Source of the DNA: Phytohabitans suffuscus
Lineage (GTDB): Bacteria; Actinomycetota; Actinomycetes; Mycobacteriales; Micromonosporaceae
Assembly: GCF_011764565.1 (NCBI RefSeq)
Contig: NZ_AP022871.1
Span: 7,874,320 to 7,938,319 of the forward strand
Direction of reading: 5' to 3'
DNA: 64,000 nt
In this document: positions 15,399 through 23,969 of the stretch, one piece after another
Position numbering within the stretch: position 1 is the stretch's first letter
Layout of the letters: each line of letters begins with the position of its first letter
Notes under the pieces: model-generated
Told to the model about the DNA's origin: nothing
Seen by the model: the letters and a program-made list of their open reading frames with translations, nothing else
Databases searched by the model: none
Translations under genes and position numbers: made by a program

Positions 15399-16686
15399 TG
15401 TCGTCCGTCCCGCCGTCCATCGCGCCGCCCAGGTCGTCATCGTCGTCGTAGCGGTCATCCTCGTCGTAGGGGTCATCGTCGTCGTAGCGGTCGGCCCCGT
15501 CGTCACCGCCGGAGCGGACGCCGTCGAACCCGCCGGACACCGTCGCGGCCTTCTGCGCGCCGCCGGGGTCCTCCGCCAGCTGGGACAGCGCCGGGTGCTG
15601 CTCCGGCCGCTGCCCCTGGCTGTCCTGCGCACCGTGCTGGGCGGTCCCATGCGGCCCGGCCGCTTGGTGCGCCGTGTCCGGCTCGGCCTGGTCGCCGGTC
15701 GCCCGGCCGTCGCCGCGCGCGTCGTCGTCCTGGTCCGCCTCCGGGTCCAGCACGCCGTCGAGGTAGTCGGCGAACCCGTGCAGCGACCGCTGCACGAGCG
15801 GCGTCTCGGCCAGTACGGCGGCGAGCATCGCGCCGGTGACCAGCCCGCCGACCGTGCGCAGCCGGACCCGGTCCAGGGACCCGAGGCGCCGCCCGTCCGG
15901 CAGCTCGGCGGATTCGAACGGCAGGTCCCGTACCGCCTCCGCGGCCTCGACGACGATCTCGACGGTGGAGCCCGGCGGGCTCTCGTCGACCAGCCGGCGC
16001 AGGCGTCCGGCGGTCCCGTCGGTGAACAGCACCTTCGCCAGCCGCCGGCCGTCGCGCAGGTCACCGGCCGCCGGCGCGCTCTGCCGGCCCAGGACCTCCC
16101 CGGCGAGGGTCGTCGTCGACACCAGCCGGTCGCCCTCGCTCACGACCCGGACGACGACGTGGTGGTTGGTCGGCGGCAGCACCGGCACCTTGCCGAGGGC
16201 CGGTTCGACGGTCGCCGGCTGGTCGGTCAGGACCCGGAGCAGCTCCTCGGCACCGTCCACAGTGAACGACGTGATCCGGTAGCAGGTGCCGGCGACGAGC
16301 AGGTAGTTGGGAATGTCGTCGGCCGAGCCGCCGGGCAGCACGACCGGCAGGATCTTCGGCAGCCAGGTGGGCAGGTCCTGGTAGAGCAGGCTGCTCAGCA
16401 CGTGCGTCTCGTACTTGACGCCCCGCCCGGCGCCGGGCGCCTCGGCGTCCTCGGCCCGCTGCCGGTACGTGCCGGAGAGCACGACCAGCACGAAGTCGGA
16501 CCTGCGGATCTCCTGTTCGATCCAGATGGGCCAGTTCCGCCGCCGCGCGGCGGCCTCCCGGTCCAGCTGCGCGTCGATCCCGTACGTGCGCAGGAACACC
16601 CAGAGATCGAGCACGTCCTCCTTGTGACGCTCCGACTCGTGGGCGTAGGAAATGAACACCCGGACCGGTGCCGCGGCCTCCTGCAT
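15388..16686 (-). CDS. SEFIR (TIR-like) domain protein with acidic tail
   Basis: A 432-residue protein. Residues 8-130 form a SEFIR domain: box 1 VRVFISYAHESERHKE, then LRTYGIDAQLD, WIEQEIRRSDFVLVVLSGTY and VKYETHVLSSLLYQD. Residues of about 165-290 hold a beta/alpha stretch ending in LPFESAELPDGRRLGSL. This resembles the part that precedes CHAT peptidase domains, but no CHAT His/Cys is seen. The C-terminal 130 residues are disordered and end in Asp-rich DDDDPYDEDDRYDDDDD. Bacterial SEFIR proteins act in signalling or immune-like systems. It is divergent from the Hsp70 operon, separated by about 210 bases. The start at 16686 puts the SEFIR box at the N-terminus. Confidence 0.8.
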   Translation of the reverse strand: MQEAAAPVRVFISYAHESERHKEDVLDLWVFLRTYGIDAQLDREAAARRRNWPIWIEQEIRRSDFVLVVLSGTYRQRAEDAEAPGAGRGVKYETHVLSSLLYQDLPTWLPKILPVVLPGGSADDIPNYLLVAGTCYRITSFTVDGAEELLRVLTDQPATVEPALGKVPVLPPTNHHVVVRVVSEGDRLVSTTTLAGEVLGRQSAPAAGDLRDGRRLAKVLFTDGTAGRLRRLVDESPPGSTVEIVVEAAEAVRDLPFESAELPDGRRLGSLDRVRLRTVGGLVTGAMLAAVLAETPLVQRSLHGFADYLDGVLDPEADQDDDARGDGRATGDQAEPDTAHQAAGPHGTAQHGAQDSQGQRPEQHPALSQLAEDPGGAQKAATVSGGFDGVRSGGDDGADRYDDDDPYDEDDRYDDDDDLGGAMDGGTDDSDY

Positions 16687-16894
16687 AGCGACATGGATAT
16701 TGACCGCCGGGCAGGCCGTCAAGGGGTTGCCAGTTGCCACCGGTGGCATTCCCTACTTCGGTACCTTCGACGCGGCTGCACGGCCGCACCGGCGGCGCAA
16801 CAGCCGCTGGAAGTGTGAGGCGGTCCGGCATCGGCCCGGCGATCCTGGACGCGTTGCTCAACGCTCCAACATGGACGTCGGCGAAGGACACATC

Positions 16895-19113
16895 GTGGCG
16901 GAACCCATCCTGGCAGTCGATTTCGGGACGACGACGACATCGGCGGTGCTGCGCCTGGGCGACCGCACTCTCATGATCCGCGAACCGGGCAGCGGCGCCG
17001 CGTCGTGGCCGTCCGCCGTGTACGACCCCGGTGTCGCGGGCGCGGCGGGGTCCGGTCCGGCCGGGTCGCTGATGGTCGGGACCGCCGCCGAGCACCAGAA
17101 GCTCGCCGAGCCGCAGGCGTACCGGGCGGAGTTCAAGCGCGAGCTGGGCCAGCCGCAGCCGGTGGTGCTCGGCGGGCACCGGTACGCGCTGGAGGACCTC
17201 GTCGCGGCGATGCTGGACCGGGTCCGGCGCCAGGCGGTACGGCTGACCGGGGAGCCGGTCGAGCGGGCGGTGCTGACGATCCCGGCGAGCTACGGCGACA
17301 ACGACCCGCGGCGCGGCCTGATGCTCCGGGCGGGTGCGGCCGCCGGGTTCGCCGAGGTGGACCTGCTCGTCGAGCCGGTGGCCGCGTCGTGGGCACCGCT
17401 GGCCGGCAGCGGCTGGCACGCGGGTGACCTGGTGCTCGTCTTCGACTTCGGCGGCGGCACGTTCGACACCGCGCTGGTCGAGATCGGCGCGACCGCGCAC
17501 CGGGTACTGCGGTCGAGCGCGCTCGCCGCGTGCGGCGGCGCGGACGTCGACGCGCGGATCGTCGAGCACCTGCGCGTCGCCGCCGGTGGGGCTCCGGCCG
17601 ACGGGTACCACGAGCTGGCCCTGTTCGACCTCGCGCGGCACCTCAAGCACCACCTGACGGACGCGGAGGAGGCGACCGGCTTCGTCGCGCCCGGCCTGCC
17701 CCGGTACCGCCTCGACCGGGCCACGTTCGAAAAGCTCGCCCAGCCGGTGGTCGACGACGCGGTGGCCTGCTGCCGCGGGCTGCTGGCCGCCTGCGACGTC
17801 GCCCCCGGGCGGCTGGCCGGGGTGCTGCTGTCCGGCGGCGCGTCGCAGATGCCCCTGGTGGCCCGCCTGGTACAGCAGCACCTCGGCGCGACCAGGTGGC
17901 CGCAGGACCCGGCGCTCGCCGTCGTCTCCGGCGCGGCGCGCTGGGCGGCCGGCGAGTCCTCCCGGGCGGTCGCGCCGTGGCCGCCGGACGAGCTGGACCG
18001 GCCGCTGCGCTGGCAGGTGCCGGGCGGCGAGCCGGCCACCTTCGTCCGCTGGCTGGTGCCGCGGGCCGGGGCCTACCGCTCCGGTGACGAGCTGGCGGTG
18101 GTCCGGCTCCGCGACGGCACGCTGCGGCGGCTGCGGGCGCCGGACACGCCGGGCCGGATGGTCGAGCGGCACGCGCTGCCCGGCCAGTTCGTGCTCACCG
18201 GGGACTGGCTGGCCACCGCCCGTCCACGGCTGACCGACCGGGCGGAGCTGGCGCACCGGCTGCCCGGCGGCGACGGCGGGCCGATGGGCTTCGCACCGGA
18301 CGGCGCGGTCGTGGCCGTCGCCCAGGAGCGCGCGCTGTGGCTGTGGAACGTGGCGACCGGCGAGCGCGTCCGCCAGGTGTCCCACGACGCGCCGGTGACC
18401 GGCCTGGTGTTCAACGGCGACGGCGGGACGGTCGCGATCGGCTCCGAGCGCGGCACGGTGCTGGTCTGGGACCGCCGCAGCGGGGAGCGCACGCACGTGC
18501 TGCCCGCCCCGCCGGACGCCGGCGCGGTGCTGGACCTGTCGTTCGAGCCCGGCGACCGGTACCTGCTGGTGCTCCGCGACGGCAGCGGCCTGGTCAGCTA
18601 CGACCTGGCCACCGGTCGTGCGCTGCCGCCACCGGCCGACGTCGGGCCGATCCGCCGGTTCGCCCGGTCGCCCGGCGCGCGGATGCTGGCCGTGCTCAAC
18701 GGCGACAGCGGCGTCCGGCTCCAGCCGTACGACGGCGAGGACGGTCCCGCCCGCCGCCTCGACGACCGGCCGCTGCGCTGGCTCGCGTTCGGCCCGGACG
18801 GCGGCCAGCTGGCCGTGGTGCGCGAGGACACCAGCGTCGCGGTGTGGGACGTGGCGGCGGCCGCCCGGCAGTGGCAGAGCGAGCTGCCGGTCTCGGCTCC
18901 GGCCGCGTTCAGCGCGGACGGCCACTACCTCGCCGTGGCGGCCGGGCCGGCGGTGACGGTACACGACACCCGGCGCGGAACGCCGCTGCTGGCGATCGAC
19001 CACGACCACGACGTCGCGGGGTCGCGTTCAGCGCGGACGGCCGGTATCTGGCCGCCGCCGGGCCGGCGCACGACATCAGCATCTGGCAGATCGTCCCCCG
19101 GGAGCACCGATGA
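16895..19113 (+). CDS. Hsp70-like ATPase fused to WD40 repeats (one-base frameshift)
   Basis: The Hsp70/actin-fold ATPase occupies residues 1-360: phosphate 1 VDFGTTTTSAVL, phosphate 2 VFDFGGGTFDTALVE, adenosine LLSGGASQMPLV. The Hsp70 substrate-binding domain is replaced by about six beta-propeller blades from residue 470 (VVAVAQERALWLWNVATG, GTVLVWDRRSGE, TSVAVWDVAAAA). At the GGGG run 19018-19021 one base appears to be missing. Restoring it gives GVAFSADGRYLAAAG and a stop at 19113 that overlaps the next ATG (ATGA), which supports the corrected frame. GTG 16895 has GAAGGA six bases upstream. A propeller in place of the substrate domain suggests protein-protein targeting. Confidence 0.8.
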
Positions 19114-19937
19114 CCACCGCCCCGAGCCTCGCCAAGCTGTTCGCGGCCGACGCCGAGCAGCTGCTGCGCACCCTCGGCCCGCAACCGCAGGCGGCGGACC
19201 TCGCCCCGCGGCTGCGCGGGCTCCTCGACACGCTGCCGAGCCGGTACGCGCAGCCGTCGCCGGCCGCGGAGCGCGAGGGCCGGGTCAGGCGGGTGCGCCA
19301 GCTCGTCGACGCGGTGGCCGGCGGTTGCGTCGCCGCGCTGTTCGGCGCCTTCGCGACGGCTTACACGTGGCCGTCCGGCGCGCCGACCGGACGTCCACGG
19401 CGCAGGCTTCGCGGCCTCCTGGGGGCGTCCGGCGAACCCGAGCCGGTGGACGCCGCGCCGGTGCCCGTGCCCGTATCGGTCGACGCGCGCGCCGTCCTGG
19501 ACGCCGTACGCAACGCGCTGGGGAAGGTCGACCAGGTCCTCGCCGACGAGCAGGCCGCCCGGCGGCGGCTTCCGCCGCGACCGTGGCGCGACGACCGGGA
19601 GCTGGTGGGGCTGCTGCGCGACCTGCTGGCCGCCGGGCAGCTGCGCAGCGGGCAGGACGCGCTCGACCGGATCGACCAGCTGGCCAAGGACCTGCGCCTT
19701 CTGCACAGCATCGCCGCCGTGACCTACGACCCGGCCGACCCGACGCACGGACCCGAGCTGTTCGACTTCCCCGACGGCTGGGACCCGGCCAGCCGCACCG
19801 GCCTCACCACGAGCCAGCCGGCGCTGGTCTCGACCGCACGCGACGGGACCTCGGCGCGACCGCGGGTACTGGTGCGCGGCCAGATCGACTTCGCCCCCGA
19901 GCCGGGCCCGGCCCCGGCCGCTGAACAGGACACCTGA
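19110..19937 (+). CDS. Unknown helical protein in the Hsp70 operon
   Basis: A 275-residue soluble protein, ATG overlapping the preceding stop. N-terminal 110 residues are helical with a basic patch (RPRRRLRG). The middle contains LDAVRNALGKVDQVLADEQAARRRLPPRPW and RDLLAAGQLRSGQDALDRIDQL, predicted to form a helical bundle. The C-terminus is a conserved-looking ELFDFPDGWDPA segment followed by strands (RPRVLVRGQIDFAP). It takes the place that GrpE, the Hsp70 nucleotide-exchange factor, holds in comparable operons. By eye it is not a clear GrpE; a cochaperone role is inferred from location. Confidence 0.6.
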   Translation: MTTAPSLAKLFAADAEQLLRTLGPQPQAADLAPRLRGLLDTLPSRYAQPSPAAEREGRVRRVRQLVDAVAGGCVAALFGAFATAYTWPSGAPTGRPRRRLRGLLGASGEPEPVDAAPVPVPVSVDARAVLDAVRNALGKVDQVLADEQAARRRLPPRPWRDDRELVGLLRDLLAAGQLRSGQDALDRIDQLAKDLRLLHSIAAVTYDPADPTHGPELFDFPDGWDPASRTGLTTSQPALVSTARDGTSARPRVLVRGQIDFAPEPGPAPAAEQDT

Positions 19938-19950
19938 GGAGGTGCCGGTC

Positions 19951-21939
19951 GTGAACGACGAGACACCGGTGGACGGCACGGCCGACGAAGCCCCGGTGGT
20001 GGTGGGCTTCGACCTCGGCCACGGCGAGACCGCGCTGGCCAAGGCCGATCCCGACGCGGACACGCCGCCGGAGGTGCTGGACCTGCCCGGCGCCGAGCGG
20101 CGCCAGCACATCACCGCCGTGGCCGTACAGGCCGACAGGGTGCTCATCGGCCGGTCGGCGCTCGTCGCGCCGGACGCCGAGCTGCACACCGAGTTCAAAC
20201 GGCAGGAGTTCGACGATCCGACGGTGTCCCGGCCGGTACGGCTGTTCGTCGGAAGGCTGCTCGGCGACGTGCACGCCGCCGGCGTGCTCCCGGCGACGCG
20301 CCGCGTCCGGTTCACGTTCGGCGCCCCGTCCAGCTGGGGTGACCAGCAGCGCGAGACGTACGCGGAGCTGCTGCGGGCGGCGATCCCGGACGAGGTGGCC
20401 GTCGAGCACGTCGAGGTGGTCAAGGAGTCCCGGGCGGCTATGCTGTACGCCCGGGACAGCGGCGAGATCCGCACCGGCGGCGGGCTCGCCTCCACCGCCC
20501 TGATCGTCGACCTCGGCTCCTCGACGGCCGACTACACCTACGTCGAGGAGGGCGTCGTGACGCAGTTCGTCGACACCGGGAACCCGGACCTCGGCGCCGC
20601 CCTCATCGACGACGCGATCCGCCTCCTGGTCACCCGGGCCCACCCGCGCGGCGCGGAGATCGACGACGTGGTCGGGAGCACGGCCAACACGACCCAGCTG
20701 CGCCGGTTCCGGCTGGCCTGCCGGGAGGCGAAGGAGAAGTTCTTCCGCATCGCGCCCGAGCAGTTCGTGCTCAACCCGCACGACAGCGCCCTGGTGCTGC
20801 ACCGGATCCAGCTGCCCGACGGATCCCGGCTCTCGGTGGAGATCGAGCTCCGCCCGGCCCAGATGGACGCCGCGCTGGACGCGTCGCAGCCGCGCCTCGG
20901 CGGGCGGAGCTGGCGGCAGGCGTTCCGCGACGACCTCACGCGGGTGCTCGCCAAGTGCGCGCTACCCCCGGAGCTGGTCCTGCTCACCGGCGGCCCGTCC
21001 CGCATGCCGTTCGTCCTGGAGATCGCGCGGGAGCTGGCCGGCGCGGACCGGGTGGCCCTCGGCTCGGAGCCCGAGTCGGCGATCGCCCGCGGGCTGGCCG
21101 TCGCCGGCCGGATCGGCATCCGCACCGACCGGTTCGAGCGCGACCTCGACGAGCTGATCGGCTCGGGGGAGATCGAGCGGGCGGTGCGGGCCGAACTGCC
21201 CGAGCTGGCCGCCGCCATGGCGACCGCGGCGGCCGCCGGGATGACCGAACGGCACGTCATCCCGGCGTTCCGCTCCTGGCGGTCCGGGCACGTCGACACC
21301 CTCCGCAACGTGGTCAGGCGTGTGGCCGAGGGCGTCAACGACGACATGTCGCCGGAGAAGAGCACCCGCCTCGCCATCGTCGTCGCGGCCTGGCAGAACC
21401 GGCTTCGCCCGCGCGTCGACGAGCTGACCCGGCCGATCTGCGACCGCGCCGGCCTCGACCCGGGGCGGATGAAGCTGCCTCCCGTCGAGGTGCGCAGCGG
21501 GCGCGTCACGGTGGCGGTCAACACCGGGGTCGCCACCGACTCCATCAACACGCTGGGCAACCTGGTCACCGTCGTCGTGGCGGGAGTCCTGGCGATGACG
21601 CTCTTCGGTAGCGGGATCGCCCTCCTGGCGACCACCGGTCCGTTCGCCGTCGTGGTCGCCTTCGTCGTGGCCCTGTTCGTGCTGCGGTACGGCAAGGAGG
21701 CCGCGATGGAGCGCGCGATGGACATCAACTTCCCGGTCCTGGCGCGCAAGCTCAAAGGCGAGGGCGAGCTCGTCGCGGAGCTGCGCGCGAGCGCCCCGCG
21801 GAAGGAGGCCGAGCTGGCCGCTCAGCTCAAGGCGCAGATCCTCAAGGAGTCCGCCGACAAGCTCACCGACGCGATCACCCGCGAGGTGGTCGCCGAGCTG
21901 CGCGACCTGTCGCGCGTGGCCCAGCTGCAGATCGTCTAG
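19951..21939 (+). CDS. Hsp70-like ATPase with membrane hairpin and coiled coil
   Basis: About 662 residues. The actin/Hsp70 fold covers residues 1-370: VVGFDLGHGETALA, LIVDLGSSTADYTYVE, LLTGGPSRMPFV. The first phosphate loop has His-Gly where Hsp70 usually has Thr-Thr/Asn, so ATPase activity may differ. Residues of about 535-590 form two hydrophobic segments (LGNLVTVVVAGVLAMTLFG, GPFAVVVAFVVALFVL). A charged helical tail follows (AELAAQLKAQILKESADKL). GTG 19951 is preferred because GAGGAGGT is eight bases upstream. A membrane-bound Hsp70-like ATPase next to dynamin-like GTPases is unusual. Confidence 0.8.
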   Translation: MNDETPVDGTADEAPVVVGFDLGHGETALAKADPDADTPPEVLDLPGAERRQHITAVAVQADRVLIGRSALVAPDAELHTEFKRQEFDDPTVSRPVRLFVGRLLGDVHAAGVLPATRRVRFTFGAPSSWGDQQRETYAELLRAAIPDEVAVEHVEVVKESRAAMLYARDSGEIRTGGGLASTALIVDLGSSTADYTYVEEGVVTQFVDTGNPDLGAALIDDAIRLLVTRAHPRGAEIDDVVGSTANTTQLRRFRLACREAKEKFFRIAPEQFVLNPHDSALVLHRIQLPDGSRLSVEIELRPAQMDAALDASQPRLGGRSWRQAFRDDLTRVLAKCALPPELVLLTGGPSRMPFVLEIARELAGADRVALGSEPESAIARGLAVAGRIGIRTDRFERDLDELIGSGEIERAVRAELPELAAAMATAAAAGMTERHVIPAFRSWRSGHVDTLRNVVRRVAEGVNDDMSPEKSTRLAIVVAAWQNRLRPRVDELTRPICDRAGLDPGRMKLPPVEVRSGRVTVAVNTGVATDSINTLGNLVTVVVAGVLAMTLFGSGIALLATTGPFAVVVAFVVALFVLRYGKEAAMERAMDINFPVLARKLKGEGELVAELRASAPRKEAELAAQLKAQILKESADKLTDAITREVVAELRDLSRVAQLQIV

Positions 21940-21953
21940 GAGGGGGTGCGGGC

Positions 21954-23969
21954 ATGCGTTCCTTCGAAGAGCTGCGCGACGAGATCCTGGCGCTGCTGGC
22001 GACGACCGCCGGGGCCGCGCGCGCCCAGGGCGCGGAGGAGACGGTCCGGCGCCTCGACCGCGCCCGGACCCGGCTCGCCGACGGCCGGCTCACGGTGCTG
22101 CTGTGCGGCGAGTTCAAGCGGGGCAAGTCGTCGGTCGCCAACGCCCTGCTCGGCGAGGTCGATCTCCTGCCGGTCGACACGTCGCCGGAGACCAACCTCG
22201 TGGCCACCGTCACCTACGGCGCGGTGGAGCGCTTCGCCGTCACGCTGGACGACGGCGCCGGCGGCGTCACCGCGCGGCAGATCGAGCGGCACGAGATCGC
22301 CCGGTACGTCGGCGAGCGGGCGAACCCGGACAACGCCAAGCGGGTCGCGCTGCTCTCGATCGAGGTCCCCAACCCGCGGCTGCGCGGGCTCAGGCTGCTC
22401 GACACGCCCGGCATCGGCGGCGTCCACACCGCGCACACCGCCGTCACGATGGGCCAGCTCGGCACCGCCGACGCCGTCGTCTTCGTGACCGACACGGACG
22501 GCCCGCTGCTGGAGAGCGAACGGGAGTTCATCCGGACGGCCGCCCGGGCCGCGCGGATCACGGACGGCACCGACGGCGTGGTGTTCGTCCTCAACAAGAT
22601 CGATCTCGTGGACGACTACGGCGAGCTCCTCGCCGACCTGCGCGCCAAGGCGGGCGAGACGCTCGGGACGCCCGGCACCGAGGTCCTCGTGGTGCCGGTG
22701 TCGGCGGCGATGCGGACGGAGCACCTGCGCACCGGCTCGGAGAAGGCCCTCGCGCAGAGCAACTTCCCCGCGCTGGAGCAGGCGCTCTGGACCGCGCTGG
22801 GCCGGCGCCGGGTGCGGTCGCTCGCCGGCGGCGCGCTGTCTGATCTGGACAGTGCGGCCGAGGCCCTGCTCGTACCGCTCGACGCCGAGGCGCAGACGCT
22901 CGACGCCGAGACCGACCAGCAGGTCGACGCGCTCGCGCGGCGCGAGGAGGACCACACCCGGCGCCTGGCCGAGCTGAAGGAGGGGCGGACGGCGTGGCGG
23001 GCCGCGCTGCAGGACGACCTCAAGAAGCTGACCCGGGCGCTGCGCCAGGTGGCCGAGGAGCGGGTGAACGAGGTCTGGCAGGCCCTCGACACCCGCTACC
23101 TCGACGACGCCGGCTACCTGGCCAACCCCCGGCGGCTGGTCGGCAAGCTCGCCGCCGACTGCGCCGCCGTGATGGGAGCGGTGAGCCAGCGCGCGGAGCG
23201 GGAGACCTCGGTGGTGCTGCGCGACTTCGCCCAGCGGCACGCGCTCTCGCTGGGCAGCCCGCAGATCCAGCAGCTGCCGCCGCCTCCCGTCTTCGACGTG
23301 CCGGTGGCCGGCGCGACGGCCGAGGGGCCCGACCGGCGGATGAAGCAGACGCGCGACACGATCTTCGGCGCCACCATCGGCGGTACCGCGGGCAGCGCGT
23401 CGGGCACCATGCTCGGCGTCATCGTCGGCAGCGTGGCGCTACCCGGCGTCGGCACCGTGCTCGGGTGGCAGATGGGCGCGCTGATCGGCGGCGGTATCGG
23501 CACCCTGATCGGCGCGTTCGTCACGTACTCCGCCTCGGCGGCGGACGCGGCCCAGCAGAACCAGCGGGCCGAGCGCCAGCGCCTGCAGGCCGCCCTCGCG
23601 CCGCACCGCCGTACCCAGGTCGCGAACGCCAGGGACGCCGTCGTCGACTTCATGCAGGACCTGACCGAGGCGGTCCTCAACGACCTGGACAGCCGGATCG
23701 TGCAGGAGACGGAGAGCCTGCGCGACGCGCTGGACCGTTCGCGCCAGGCGCAGCGCGCCACCCGCGAGACCGCCGCCGAGCGGCGGGCCCAGCTCGCCGG
23801 GGAGCGGCAGGCGATCCACGCCGTGCGGACCGCGGTCGCGGTACTCGCGCGCGAGGTCGCGGATCCGGAGGCGCCGGCGCCGCCCGAGCCTTTTGTGCCC
23901 ACTGCGCCGGCTAGCCCCGGCGACGCCGCGGCCGGCGGCGGGTGGGACGAGGAGTGGGCCGACGAGTGA
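21954..23969 (+). CDS. Dynamin-like GTPase 1
   Basis: A 671-residue bacterial dynamin-like protein. G1 GEFKRGKSS is at residues 52-60, with a switch Thr around 76-82 (DTSPETN), G3 DTPG at 150-153 and G4 NKID at 214-217. Long helical stalk regions flank a glycine-rich hydrophobic stretch at about 465-525 (TIGGTAGSASGTML..., LIGGGIGTLIGAFVTY) that can serve as the membrane paddle. The C-terminus is disordered and ends in an acidic WDEEWADE. Such proteins bind and remodel membranes and often act in pairs; the next gene overlaps and is a second GTPase. Confidence 0.9.
   Translation: MRSFEELRDEILALLATTAGAARAQGAEETVRRLDRARTRLADGRLTVLLCGEFKRGKSSVANALLGEVDLLPVDTSPETNLVATVTYGAVERFAVTLDDGAGGVTARQIERHEIARYVGERANPDNAKRVALLSIEVPNPRLRGLRLLDTPGIGGVHTAHTAVTMGQLGTADAVVFVTDTDGPLLESEREFIRTAARAARITDGTDGVVFVLNKIDLVDDYGELLADLRAKAGETLGTPGTEVLVVPVSAAMRTEHLRTGSEKALAQSNFPALEQALWTALGRRRVRSLAGGALSDLDSAAEALLVPLDAEAQTLDAETDQQVDALARREEDHTRRLAELKEGRTAWRAALQDDLKKLTRALRQVAEERVNEVWQALDTRYLDDAGYLANPRRLVGKLAADCAAVMGAVSQRAERETSVVLRDFAQRHALSLGSPQIQQLPPPPVFDVPVAGATAEGPDRRMKQTRDTIFGATIGGTAGSASGTMLGVIVGSVALPGVGTVLGWQMGALIGGGIGTLIGAFVTYSASAADAAQQNQRAERQRLQAALAPHRRTQVANARDAVVDFMQDLTEAVLNDLDSRIVQETESLRDALDRSRQAQRATRETAAERRAQLAGERQAIHAVRTAVAVLAREVADPEAPAPPEPFVPTAPASPGDAAAGGGWDEEWADE

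Noticed and set aside
19110..19937. GrpE nucleotide-exchange factor
   Set aside because: Position fits, but the recognisable GrpE C-terminal beta domain motif is not seen; kept as unknown.
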